A DNA stretch of 64,000 bases from Symbiodinium microadriaticum (GCA_001939145.1 LSRX01000340.1:554883-618882), one strand, 5' to 3'. Positions 54,101 to 63,105 are shown, counted from the first letter of the stretch. Notes: a model not told the origin generated them from the letters alone. Numbers and translations are program-made.

Positions 54101-57100
54101 AGGCGAGTCTCTTTATTGTGCCACAAAGCATGGCCTAAGCGGCTTCGCAGATTCTTTAGCCCATGAGCTGAAGGGCTCAGGTGTGCAAGTGACAAGCATT
54201 CATCCTGGTGGGATTGACACGCCGCTTCAAGTTGCAGCTGGCACTCCTGAGGACGTGCGTCAAAAGTTTCTCAAGTCTGCAGACGTGGTCTCATGCATAC
54301 AGCACGTGCTGGAATCGGACCCCCAGGTGATGTACAAAAGGATCGAAGTGTTTGGCAGCTCGTTTTGGCACTGATCAGCTCTTGGACGGCTCGTCATTGC
54401 CGCTGCAAGACCTGCCAGGCGGCTGCATTGACCCAGCAAGAGGAAGGGGCAACTGTTTTCCCTTCCTGCGCAGAGAGGGAACATGTTTGCGTCGACGTGA
54501 CACACGTAGCATGATGTTCTTTGCGTTTCGGCCGTTGGGAAAGAAGTGCCAGTGCGTGGATGACCGAGCCGATCTCATATCGCAACCCACTTAAATGTGT
54601 AAGGACCAATCTTTAACCCCCGATGTCCAGCAACCTCCACCCTGACCCCTCCCATGCGAGGTAGCCTTGAACCGCCCAAGGTGCTACAGGTGGAGCTACA
54701 CCTGGCCCAGCAGCAACAAGAGCTCACAGCCTACTGCGCGGGCAACTCCATCGCTGTCATGGTGGGATGGCCTCAAACTGCCGGGTAGCTGCAGGGATCG
54801 CGTTGCTACCAGAGTATGCACCGTGAAGCCTGGGCTGCCAGACCCCCATTACATCTTCTACGTCCCAGAACTCCCGAAACTGAAGCCTCCAACGACTCCG
54901 AAATTTCAACCCCAAACCTTTGCAGAGCTGCCGTAGAGAGACCACGAAGAGCCGAAGCGAAGGAGGGCCGAAAATTCCAACAAAAAAAAAGGGGCCCTCA
55001 GCCTGAAGACAGGCCGCCTCTCCCCTTGCACGTGGCCAGCTGCTCGGTAAAATTCGAATAGGGCCTCAAGAAGGCGTGTTTTTTTCTTTCCTGCCTGCCT
55101 GGAGTTAAGAGCATTTAGAAGGGGTTTTCGGGGTTTCGGTGCTTTACGGCTGCAGGGTTTTCCCGCTTTCCGGGCTTGGCTCGGGGACATCGCCGTCTTG
55201 AAGCTTCAGGGCTTAAGTCTCTGGGGGTGTTCGGGTTTAGGGGCTTTGGGGTCATAAGGCGTTTTGCAGGATTTTCGTGGCTCATTCGTCTTATCAAGTT
55301 TTTTTATCACCTGAAAGAACCCTTGAGCAAAAAGGGGTTATATGCTTCACGTCACGGGGGTTTCGGAAGCTGGCTGGGACTTCGTAATGTCGCGTGCGCA
55401 AGACTAGCACGGAAAAGAGAGACAGACAAGTTCCGCACATCTTCCGTGGGGGTTCAGAGCATGGGGTCCAACGAATGGTGGTTGCGTGGATAAGTAGTTA
55501 ATGCTTACGGCTCAGCTTTCGTGGCTTGCGGGCGTGGTTTAGTTGGTGCAGAACCTTCCCAGAATCGCCATTTCCCGACTCGACAGGGGCCATTAATTTG
55601 CCTTGGGGTTCGCAATGGCTGCTTTCTTCGGGGAGACGGGCTGCTTCGGCATGCAAAGCTAGATAAGGCCTGAGCAAATTGAGGGATGCAGGGCTGGGTT
55701 CCAGTCTTGATCTTTCAACGCTGCTGGTATATAGAAGGAGCGGCATACATCCTCAAGATTTTCTGGCCCATTGAAACGATGCGACACAACTCGAAGATAG
55801 ACTCCAGAGAGTTTCTCGAGCCCGGATTAACTAAATTGTGCTTGGCCCAGCTGGAGGCTTTGCCGCCCCTCCCACGGCAGCTTTCCAGATGCATGGCGAA
55901 GCCTAGCAGGCTTGTGCACCAACAGAGTTCAACGAAACTAGCATGGAACCTGAAACGGGCCCAGGCCGGACTACTGTCCTTCGAAGGTGCTCTTGGGAGT
56001 TTAGGTTACCTTCGAGCAACCGCAGGGACCCCGAGAAGATTTGGGGTCTAGACAAGACCCGACCACGAACAGCTCCACAGCTAGACGAGTTCTGGTCCCA
56101 TTCTTCGTCTATGATAGGGTGTATGTGGCCAATGCTAATGGAAAGGTTGGAGAATTGTCACGCAACTGCAAGTACGGGAGCAAGAGAAACCGCAGAAAGG
56201 CATGCGGTGGAATGAGGACGCGTGTAGAGAGATAGTTCAAAGCAAACTCGGAACCACAAAGTCGAAAGGCTTGCAAATGTCCACGACTGACTCCACAAGG
56301 CTAGTACCGAAAGAAGGTTTCCCGGACCCTGCCATGCAACACTGTGCGGAGAGCTGCTTCCGAGCATGGTCGGAGACCAAACCCAAGCAGCTGCAAACAA
56401 AGGCTTGAACGATTCTCTCATGCCTGCGGGTACAACGAGACGTGCTGATATGCTTTCGTTCAGAACACGGCAACAAGGATGCTTCACGTTTCCTGGACAT
56501 TGCACAAGCCAAGCTGCAGAGAACTGCCGTTGTCACACTGTTCACAGAATTTCTATCTTGGAAGTGTACAACTCTATCGAATATCTTCGGTCTATGGAAC
56601 GTACGACGTTTTGTCAAGCAACCTGAACCCGAAAGCCTTGAACCATCAGAAACCTGCTCTTAGTGTTAGCCAGGCATGGCAGCCAAGAAAGGCCGGAGCC
56701 AGGCGGAGATCGCGGTGCGCTGGTGCCTTCAGAGAGGCTTTCTGAACAGTTTGACGACAGACTTGGGTGTGCTATAGTGGAGATATCCCCTTGCAGTCCG
56801 TTCTTTAGTGTGCTGTAGCATCCCAAAACCTTAAACTAATTACAAGGGCCCCAATCGTGAGATAAGGATCTGTCACTTTAGGGCACGGTCTATCGTAGCA
56901 TACCTGTTTGTCCGAAGCTTCCATCTAAAACGTCAGGATCTTGGTTTAGGGCTTTAGTACAGGGTTTAGGGTTTCGGGTCTTACCAGTCAGGCCTCTTGG
57001 GTTTGTGGAGTTAAGTTGAGAATCTTGGAACAACCATTCAAGAATGTTGGGCTTGCGATTCAAGATGCAGGGATTTGTTGGGGATGTTCTTCAGGTCCCT

Positions 57101-58136
57101 TCACTCAGGATCCGTTACATAAGGAGTGCTCTGCTTTCTGAAGCAGGCTCTGGATGGTTCAGGGCGTAGGATTTAAGTTCCGGAATTATGATGTCTTAAG
57201 ACAGCCTTAACAAAGCCCCCGGCGCTTCAACCTCAAACATGGAGGAGCATGGGGAGGGTAGGGATACTCCTCACCCTGAAAACCTAAGCCGGTAGACTGA
57301 AAATTTGATTTTTGAAACGCGACACTCGAGCAGAAATTAACTGTCAGCGCTTAGCTGCTGAGGCATTCACAGGCAATTGTGCTTCAACCATGGGAAACCA
57401 GGTTGAGATATCTTATGCTAGCGACAGAGCAGAATCCCAGAATCCTACGACACTTGCACCGACAAGAAGTAATTCCGAAACTCTGGGGTGGTCTGTGGAA
57501 TAGATGTAGAGTAGGAGCAAAAGCAAGCAAGGTTGCAAAATCTTTTTACAGGCCTGCAAGCGGTCGTTCCGGACCCCACTGCAGCGGAAACCCCGCGCAG
57601 CAGGCAACAACACTGCGAAGACATGGCCTTCCCATTTCAGATGTCCTTGCTTTACGGTCGGCATCTCCACCACGTGAAGGTTGCCCAATTCGAGGTTTGC
57701 TCGACAATTCGCGACACGGTCCCTGCAGTCGAGAAGTTCTTGCTTACAATGGGCCCGGCAACGCATGTTTTCGGGGCTTTGCCGCGGAAAGTCCACCCCG
57801 GCCGCCTGTTTTCCCTTCGCAGCTGCGAGATTCGAGCATGCAGGTGACGCCCTGTTCCGCAAAGGTTTGGGGCTTAAGCCCGCGAGACCCCCAACACCCC
57901 GCAACCCTAAGCCCATAAACCACAACTCCCTGATACCCGACGTGAGGCCGCAGACCTCTGGACTGCAAGCTTCAATTTGAATCCCCACAAGTTGCCATGA
58001 ACTCTTCAAGAACCTCCACCACGGACCCGATTTTGAGTTCCCGTTCTTTGGAGGCTACATCGCTGTGCCGAAGAGCAAGTCCCAGGGCCATGTGGAGGCC
58101 AACGCGGCCTTCGGCTTCGAACTGACCTCTGCGGAC
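48852..58136 (+). CDS. aldo/keto reductase-like gene, 11 exons found, catalytic residues altered
   Basis: Exons: 48852-48916 (candidate start), 49306-49426, 49901-49980, 50049-50110, 51333-51436, 51924-52000, 52524-52552, 53090-53148, 54681-54761, 56674-56736, 58054-58136. Joined in phase they follow the AKR fold: LLRSGLHVPVLGLGTRQLKS; RSGYRLIDTAPGFGNEE; GKLCPTEHRLDPRHG; ALRASLRRLGTGYIDLFLIQ; RDRGLARAAGVCSNFSAAHL; LQVELHLAQQQQELTAYC; MAAKKGRSQAEIAVRWCLQR; GYIAVPKSKSQGHVEANAAF. The family makes NAD(P)H-dependent carbonyl reductases with an Asp-Tyr-Lys-His tetrad. Here Asp is kept (LIDTA), the Tyr position is Phe (GFGNEE), Lys is likely kept (GKL), and His is Gln (LIQSP). One exon (the AYSPLG region) between 54761 and 56674 and the 3' end were not located. 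Either a pseudoenzyme or a specialised AKR. Confidence 0.82.
49306..49426 (+). CDS. AKR-like exon, N-terminal beta-hairpin motif
   Basis: After CAAACAG; encodes CLTPSSFVLLRSGLHVPVLG then LGTRQLKSAECRE. The P-V-L-G-L-G-T signature is characteristic of the AKR N-terminus. GC donor (GAG|GCGCCG). Confidence 0.8.
49901..49980 (+). CDS. AKR-like exon, active-site Asp / Phe-for-Tyr
   Basis: After TTGGAG; AVRMALRSGYRLIDTAPGFG then NEEVAS. The GYR-x-I-D-T-A motif carries the catalytic Asp; the position of catalytic Tyr (D+5) is Phe, codon TTT at 49955-49957. GT donor. Confidence 0.85.
50049..50110 (+). CDS. AKR-like exon (tentative)
   Basis: Start 50049 or 50055 (two AGs, same frame). Encodes SSTVRDLPQEGFAVLALG and ends at a GC donor so that the next exon's AG completes Lys. 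Fits the 'VPREELFVVTKL' region in position, only loosely in sequence. Confidence 0.5.
51047..51128. repeat. (GT)n microsatellite
   Basis: About 41 uninterrupted GT units in the AKR-like gene intron preceding 51333. Gives poly Val/Cys open frames, which are artefacts. Confidence 0.97.
51333..51436 (+). CDS. AKR-like exon (Lys region to GYI)
   Basis: After GTCAAAG; completes Lys, then LCPTEHRLDPRHGDAEEVEE, ALRASLRRLGTGYI; GT donor. S-L-x-R-L-G-T-x-Y-I is a typical AKR helix-strand junction. Confidence 0.85.
51924..52000 (+). CDS. AKR-like exon, His-to-Gln at active site
   Basis: After CGCCCAG; DLFLIQSPQGGSVIWTWDAV then LAMRD. The family has DLYLIHxP here; codon CAG at 51939-51941 gives Gln for the catalytic His. 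GC donor (GACAG|GCGAGC). Confidence 0.87.
52176..52221. repeat. 23-bp tandem duplication
   Basis: TTCTCAGGCTGCAAATTTCT plus TGC occurs twice back to back in an AKR-like gene intron. Confidence 0.9.
52524..52552 (+). CDS. AKR-like 29-bp micro-exon (GLARAAGVC)
   Basis: After CTGAACAG; completes Arg, then GLARAAGVC plus the first base of Ser, ending at a GC donor. It supplies the 'G-x-x-R-A-I-G-V-S-N-F' motif together with the next exon. Confidence 0.8.
53090..53148 (+). CDS. AKR-like exon (SNFSAAHL)
   Basis: After CTGTCAG; completes Ser, then NFSAAHLARLAATGRELPE; GT donor. Ends just before the intron that contains the dehydrogenase gene. Confidence 0.83.
53535..54374 (+). CDS. short-chain dehydrogenase/reductase (SDR), intronless
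   Basis: A complete 279-residue frame from ATG 53535 to TGA, with an in-frame TGA four codons upstream fixing the start. A Rossmann core follows a ~44-residue N-terminal extension: the NAD(P)-binding TGASKGLG motif at 49-56, CDIS around 98-101, LINNAAVY at 124-131, catalytic Ser179 (FVNSVAG), the Tyr194-x3-Lys198 pair (YCATK), and HPGGIDTP at 223-230. The core is the usual size for classical SDRs, which reduce or oxidise carbonyl/alcohol substrates with NAD(P)H; the substrate is unknown. The extension has a hydrophobic stretch (FLLTLTALVCTTCLSTQC), suggesting a signal or signal-anchor. No intron is present although the neighbouring gene is heavily split, and the gene lies inside an AKR-like intron. 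Retroposition or bacterial origin are possible (inference). Confidence 0.93.
   Translation: MGRAHGAHTRSVGRRLHTHFLLTLTALVCTTCLSTQCAVAPRSGIMVVTGASKGLGAEVSKHFAQSGWRVAALARDRKALDRVVSDVTAPDRLLPIKCDISDSVSVGFAIASACEHFGGTPTALINNAAVYAKKPFHEMDFDAINSLVDTNLKGAMYVTRAVLPGMLEVGRGRILFVNSVAGLPTWTIPGESLYCATKHGLSGFADSLAHELKGSGVQVTSIHPGGIDTPLQVAAGTPEDVRQKFLKSADVVSCIQHVLESDPQVMYKRIEVFGSSFWH
54681..54761 (+). CDS. AKR-like exon (LQVELHL)
   Basis: After CCCAAG; VLQVELHLAQQQQELTAYC then AGNSIAVM, GT donor. Matches the 'P-x-x-N-Q-x-E-x-H-P-x-x-x-Q-x-x-L-x-x-x-C' segment. Asn-Gln is Leu-Gln and His-Pro is His-Leu. Confidence 0.85.
54764..56670. other. AKR-like gene intron(s); one exon not located
   Basis: The exon that should encode the AYSPLG segment must lie here but was not found. 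Open frames at 55686-56051 and 56202-56408 (RWNEDACREIVQSKLGTTKS) are weakly coding-like and do not resemble AKR. Telomere-like fragments near 55110-55250. Confidence 0.4.
56674..56736 (+). CDS. AKR-like exon (AEIAVRWCLQR)
   Basis: After TAGCCAG; MAAKKGRSQAEIAVRWCLQR plus the first base of Gly; GC donor. Typical AKR helix 8 (A-x-x-x-G-x-S-x-A-x-I-A-x-R-W-x-L-Q-R-G). Confidence 0.87.
56740..57310. other. intron with telomere-like fragments
   Basis: GGTTTAGGGC and GGGTTTAGGGTTTC at 56940-56975; no coding frame. Confidence 0.45.
57533..57847 (+). CDS. open frame inside AKR-like gene intron
   Basis: The plus frame has MAFPFQMSLLYGRHLHHVKV, AQFEVCSTIRDTVPAVEKFL and LTMGPATHVFGALPRKVHPG, then a stop. 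Coding-like but in an intron between phase-matched AKR exons, with the minus strand also open. May be a nested or decayed gene. Confidence 0.3.
   Translation: MQNLFTGLQAVVPDPTAAETPRSRQQHCEDMAFPFQMSLLYGRHLHHVKVAQFEVCSTIRDTVPAVEKFLLTMGPATHVFGALPRKVHPGRLFSLRSCEIRACR
58054..58136 (+). CDS. AKR-like exon, NADP-binding VPKS
   Basis: After TTTGGAG; completes Gly, then YIAVPKSKSQGHVEANAAFG, FELTSAD; GC donor. The family I-P-K-S cofactor motif is present as VPKS. The Arg usually found a few residues on is replaced (GHVEAN). Further 3' exons were not found. Confidence 0.85.
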
Positions 58137-58139
58137 GCT

Positions 58140-60100
58140 GGGACCGACCTTCGCGAGGGCTTTGAGGGCGTTGGGAGGTGACGTGTGTCGGCTTAAGTTC
58201 CGGGGCCTGATTGGGGATATGCTGACTTCTGGCTTGAGGTTTCCCGATGCGTCTAGGTCCGAGACTAGGTGCTGCCAGATTGACAACATATGCAACATTG
58301 CGAGCCAGCTCGCTGCAATTTTGGATAATTTTGCTTCCTACTTGAGTACAGCGAGAGTTTTTGAGTCTTCCCTAACAATGCCAAGGCTCGTTTTGAATGA
58401 TTTCGGTGTTGCTGGGGCAGATTTTCTAGGAAGGTGTTCAGGAATATAGCGGTTGTCATTCTTGCGGGTCTTTACCACCTGGCTCCCAGGCTTTTAAAGG
58501 TTTGTACCAGTGCAGGTCTCAAGTTCAAGATGTGCAACTGGAAGGTCGTCGGGAGTCGTGCGGGACCTCCCACAACCGCACATGGAACCTGAAACGGGTT
58601 CCAGAGCCTACCGTGAAGGGAAGCTAGGGCAGCTAGGGCAAGGGCTTGCGAGGGTTGAGAGGGTTTGGTGTTGGGGCCGAAGGATTGGAGATGAAGGCTC
58701 GAGACCCAGTTGCACAAGACTCCCTTTAGAGGCTGTGCTTGTCTTTACGCCCTGAAGGCCTTGAAGAGAGGTTGTAGCAACGAAAATTGGATTCAGGATT
58801 GAACATGCCTTCGTGTGAAGCTCAGAGCGCGGAGACCCTGATCAAACTTTTGAGAGAGATCTCCCTCTTTGAATCCTGACACCCCGCATTCTCTGGCCGG
58901 AAACCCTGAAGCTTTATACCCCAAACAGCACCCCAAACCCAAGATATGTCAACCGCTCGTGTTCCATAAAAGCCTGGAAGCCCAGAGGCCTGGTGGCCAA
59001 GACTTCCACGGTAGTTCAAGAGCTGGGCAAAGTTGGCCGTTGAAAGCCGCAGAGCAGAGAGCACATACACGTTTAATCGAAAACCGAGGAGAATCTGAAC
59101 CGCGAAAACTGTAGGAGATGACCGCGCTTCGGGGCGTGGATTGCCACTGCTCCGTGAGCTCGTCAGCAAAATGCCTGGACTGTCTTGCAGCTTCCTGGGT
59201 TTGATAGGTTTCCGACTTAGGATGGCGCAGAACATGTAAACATTCACATTCAAGGTCGAAAGATTGTGGAGGAATTAGGTTTCAGTCTTTACGGCTTGAC
59301 GGTTGAGGGAAGCGGTGCATCAGGAATCATGAGGTTCAGAAATTAGAGCAAGTCCGGACCTGGCAATCTGCCTTCCTACCGAGTCCAGCTGAAGTGCAAC
59401 ACCTGACATGTGGATCTGATTTGAATCGTTGGGAAGTGCGTCGTGTGGCCGCAAGACATGGGATGTGGCTCAGCTGGTAGGCTTGAGAAAGGGCCCACTT
59501 CCATCGAAACGGGGCAGGCTTCAGGGTCTTCACTACCACGTGGCATCCCAGGTTTTACTATAGCAGAACGTCTGCTGCACTATTGATTGTAAACCACCAG
59601 TGAGTACTCCGTCAACAGGAGCTCTCCTGGGAGCAGGCTGTCGCAGAGCACTCGGAGGCAGCGGGTTGTGAGACTACCTTAGGGACTCTGAAGGTGGAAC
59701 TATGCAACAGTAGGAGATGCACCGACTCCAAGGTTCTTTCAGGGGTTTTGGGGCATTTCAAGGAGTGCCCCTGATTTCCGTTCTTGCGAATTGGCTACGT
59801 CGATGGGTTGCGGTTGTTCAGATTCTGTTTCCGGACCTCGAACAGGCTGATGTCTTGTGTGGTTGCAAAACGGCCCTTTCCCAGCCACCCTCTTGGGCTC
59901 ACGTCGCAGCAGGTGAGCGAAGGCGATGTCGGAGAGGAAAGACCCCGACGTCGGCGGCGGCGCCGGCGCAAAGGGAAGGGGCTCCTTAGGCTGCATGGCA
60001 TCGGGTTGCAGGTCCAGGAGGGCACCTTCGTCTCAATGAGATGCCGGACGGAATGTTTCGTGTCCTCGGGCATAGGCGCCGCGTGGGTTTGGTTCTGAGG
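58140..60100. other. no firm gene; 3' part of AKR-like gene may lie here
   Basis: Weak frames at 58869-59114 (+), and a basic run near 59940-59970 (EERPRRRRRRRRKGKG) before a GTTGCAG acceptor-like site at 60016. Nothing assignable. Confidence 0.3.
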
Positions 60101-60103
60101 CAG

Positions 60104-60247
60104 AAGGAACCTCCAGCTGTAGCACTGAGGAAAGGAAAGAGCGGCAAAGAAGGCAAGGGCAAGGGAGGACCTGGCACTGGACCCCCGGCCGGCACGGCCG
60201 GCACGGCAGCGCAGCGGGCGGCGAACACTCTTTTCGGCTTGAGCTGA
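60104..60247 (+). CDS. C-terminal exon, Gly/Lys/Ala-rich tail
   Basis: After CTGAGGCAG the frame reads KEPPAVALRKGKSGKEGKGK, GGPGTGPPAGTAGTAAQRAA, NTLFGLS and TGA (60245-60247). The basic low-complexity tail with coding-type codons looks like the disordered C-terminus of a nucleic-acid-associated protein (inference). The frame stays open upstream to 60041, so the exon may be longer. Confidence 0.5.
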   Translation, partial: KEPPAVALRKGKSGKEGKGKGGPGTGPPAGTAGTAAQRAANTLFGLS

Positions 60248-60249
60248 CA

Positions 60250-61080
60250 AAGACAAACTGCACGGCACGACCTGACAGGGGGCTTTCAGCGAAGGCTCGA
60301 GGATGTACGGTACACACTGCATGGTTTGGGGTGCAACTGTCGGGGTGGTCCAGTCGAATGACGTCAAGACGCCACTGTAGCTAGCAAAAGTCCGGTGCCA
60401 TCAAGCAAAAATCCTTGAACCAAGCGGTCACCGGTTGTGTGTTTTTGAAGTGTCATGCTGCACATTTTCGAAACCCGAACTATGGGCCCTTATTCTTGCC
60501 GCAGAGGCACCCCATGGCATCGCCATTACAGTATTGTCGACGTGTGTTCTGTTGGAACACACTCCCCACAGTCCGTGACAGCCACTTCCAAAGCTTGGGT
60601 TTTGGGGCTGCAGATTTGCGCTACATGATTAAGGCTTGACCGGTTTTGGTTCGAGCCGTTTGGGCGAAGGACCGTGGAGGTTCATGGGCTGGGTTCCAAG
60701 TTTGAGGAATTGGGAAGAAGCCTTGACTAAGAGGCATGCGAAGCTCAAGCACAAAGCCCTTGCCTTACCATAACATTCGATTGTGTCCTATTATGTACGC
60801 CCTGCAAGGCAAGCATGTGAGGGTTGGAGCTCTTGACAACATCAGGCAGCTGACCACTTTCATGGACTCATAGCTTGGATTCAACAGTTGCGGCCTGGAG
60901 ACTTTGGCTCCAGCCATACAGAGCTGAACCCCTCCTGCGCAGCACTAGCCCTTGCAAGCGTTTGAGTTGCTGTACGAGCAACTGACATTACAGTAAGTCC
61001 AACGGCGTCTAGCTTCCAGCACTTGACAAACTCGTAAAGACAACGCAAACCCCAGACAGCCTTGAAACTGGGACCCGTCA
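60250..61080. other. no gene seen
   Basis: Mixed sequence without coding-like frames longer than chance. Confidence 0.35.
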
Positions 61081-61087
61081 ACCCAAC

Positions 61088-61396
61088 ATGCCCTTGACTT
61101 CTAAGTCAACAGTAACGTCTCGAAACTCCAGAGGCCGTAAACGGCAAGACTTACGATCGGGAAACCTTGATAGCTCAAAACCTTTACTAAAGCCCCCAGA
61201 CCCATTCCAAAAGCGAGGCAACGCTAATCACCTGCCCCAGCGTAATTTGAATCCTGTGAGAACTGAGACCGATAATGCTCGATTTTTCTGCACACTCTCA
61301 AAAGCAAAAGAAGCCACCTCTATTCCCTCGGCTTGCGCACTCCGAGCTCCAGCAATGATGGGTGCCAGGCACCAGACTAGGTTCAGGATTGGCTGA
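61088..61396 (+). CDS. open frame, uncertain
   Basis: 102-residue hydrophilic frame, for example LDSSKPLLKPPDPFQKRGNA and NLNPVRTETDNARFFCTLSK. No splice or domain support. Confidence 0.25.
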   Translation: MPLTSKSTVTSRNSRGRKRQDLRSGNLDSSKPLLKPPDPFQKRGNANHLPQRNLNPVRTETDNARFFCTLSKAKEATSIPSACALRAPAMMGARHQTRFRIG

Positions 61397-61479
61397 TGTT
61401 TTGGGGTTCAGTGTCACACGAGGCAGGATTGGGATCAATATTCTGTTGCGGGGTGTTTTTCAACTGTCGCTCTTTATGG

Positions 61480-61695
61480 TGCGCTGAAAGCTCCGGCATT
61501 GTGTTTGCGATAAGGTCAGCAGTACTTGGGGCGAGAGTACAGTCGACGAGCGGTTCCCATGCGCCACCCGAAACCCTCCAATTGTTCCGTACACCCGGCA
61601 GGTACTGTGTAGCTGTCGGTGAGGTCAGATCCCAATGCAAAGACGGGCTGAGCAATGCATTCGAGGTTGAAGATTCCGTGATCCGGGCTTTCTAG
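61480..61695 (+). CDS. possible exon, strand uncertain
   Basis: The plus frame reads GIVFAIRSAVLGARVQSTSG and RYCVAVGEVRSQCKDGLSNA then stop. The opposite frame (minus, to 61655) reads LTSPTATQYLPGVRNNWRVS and is equally plausible. Confidence 0.28.
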   Translation, partial: CAESSGIVFAIRSAVLGARVQSTSGSHAPPETLQLFRTPGRYCVAVGEVRSQCKDGLSNAFEVEDSVIRAF

Positions 61696-61823
61696 TGTTG
61701 CACGTTTGTCAGACGTGCTAGTGACTGCTAGTGCCTTTGTTGAAGCATGACTGTGAAAGTTTTGGCACGAGCTGCTGTTTGAAAATGGTTAAGTTACGTA
61801 AAGTAGCTCGTTGCAGGATGCAC

Positions 61824-62040
61824 GATACAGGTCCCAGCCCAAACTCTTACTCTCAGCATCAACATGCGACCCCGACGCTTGTTGGACCCTTGATTAATGA
61901 GGTTGTCTTGCTGAGAGAGTCCCAACAGTCTCATTACGATCCATACAAACATGGGCTGCTAGGGCGTGATTCAGCCGTTGACTTTATCGACCCTTCCGAT
62001 GCATGGGCCTCCACGCGGACTTCAGATCCTTCCAATCTTC
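61824..62040 (+). CDS. coding-like exon, disordered protein
   Basis: The frame reads TGPSPNSYSQHQHATPTLVG, PLINEVVLLRESQQSHYDPY, KHGLLGRDSAVDFIDPSDAW then ASTRTSDPSNLPS and a stop at 62052-62054. Polar, coding-type codons. A second frame takes over directly downstream, so a short intron or a frameshift near 62040 is implied. Confidence 0.48.
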
Positions 62041-62044
62041 CTTC

Positions 62045-62367
62045 GAAACCATGAAACTGAAGATCCGAAGCCAGGCGCTTTCAAAGCATTGCATGGATCC
62101 GGGAGCCACCCAAACCAGGCGCCTCCTGGGCGCCGCAGGCGCTGTCTTCGTGATGGAGAAGCGCAGGCCGTTGCAAACCAAGAGTTGTTTCAGGAGCACG
62201 ACAGGGGCTCCCCGCCAAAGGACACGAAGCCCAAACACTTCAGAGCGGCTGCCCTTGGGGCCCCTTCTTTCCTGAGCTCGCACGCGGCCCCGTCAGGCAG
62301 TTCCTTTGCTGCTCTCCGAATGCCAAGGCGGGACGGCGAAGCTTTCATAATAGAGCGATGGAAAAAG
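62045..62367 (+). CDS. coding-like exon, continuation in another frame
   Basis: The frame reads HETEDPKPGAFKALHGSGSH, GEAQAVANQELFQEHDRGSP, PKDTKPKHFRAAALGAPSFL and RMPRRDGEAFIIERWKK, ending at a GT donor (AAAAAG|GTAGCA). The third plus frame is also open to 62275 (LLGAAGAVFVMEKRRPLQTK). The donor favours the frame given here. Function unknown. Confidence 0.45.
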
Positions 62368-62779
62368 GTAGCATCGTGTTGACATACACTCAACCTGTTC
62401 TATGCAAGTATTCGCGCATGGATGGAAAGCCTAAACCCTCTGTGACCACAGGCGCCACCGTCATTTTCCGCACGTTTGGAGCAGGGCTCTGAGAGCTCGC
62501 CGTTTAGGGCTCCAGATTTGAGGGTGAGCTTTCGGGGAAGGGCTTACTTGTTCCTTATATGAGCAGGGACACGACGGAGCAGGGACCGCGAAAAAGCTGG
62601 GGAAGAGCGTAAAGGCCCTGAAGCGCTGACAGCTGAAGTCTCCCGCTATCATAGAGGATTATGGCGGGCTGGAGTATCATTAGATCAATTAAGAAGGTTC
62701 CTCCACCTCAGTTTCATACGGTCGGAGAGAGCGTATGTAAATGGCACGCGCACAAATAACAGAAACGCAGGTCAATTAC

Positions 62780-62935
62780 TTACTTACATGCATACCTACA
62801 GGTATGCTAAGATAATACATAAGCACATATTTAATATACAGACCTACAGACAGGCCTGCAGACATACAAGCATAATTACATAACATAGCATACATACATA
62901 AAGCAGCACAACATCTACAAGCATGCATACAACTA
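62780..62935. repeat. (CATA)n/(ACAT) degenerate microsatellite
   Basis: TACATGCATACCTACA and CATACATACATA units over about 150 bases. Confidence 0.8.
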
Positions 62936-63105
62936 TGGAACCTTCAGCCTCAGACTGTGCAGCCCTACTGTCCCTCCCTCAAAGCAGGCGGAAGTGTCGA
63001 TAACTTCCTCGCGACATTCTGACCGAATTCGGCACCCTAAGCCCACATGCCTCACGCAGACGCGGAATTTGAAGAGCGCTGAGGCGGGATACTGCAACTT
63101 TGCAG

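Noticed and set aside
55942..58600. Shared 18-mer CATGGAACCTGAAACGGG at 55942 and 58582 as a mobile-element end
   Set aside because: Flanks do not match and no terminal repeats or target-site duplications were seen; most likely chance or a small dispersed word.
60041..60080. MPDGMFRVLGH resembling the start of translation initiation factor IF-1
   Set aside because: Similarity stops after FRV: the L-E-N-G-H core and OB-fold residues are absent, and the downstream exon is a Gly/Lys-rich tail.
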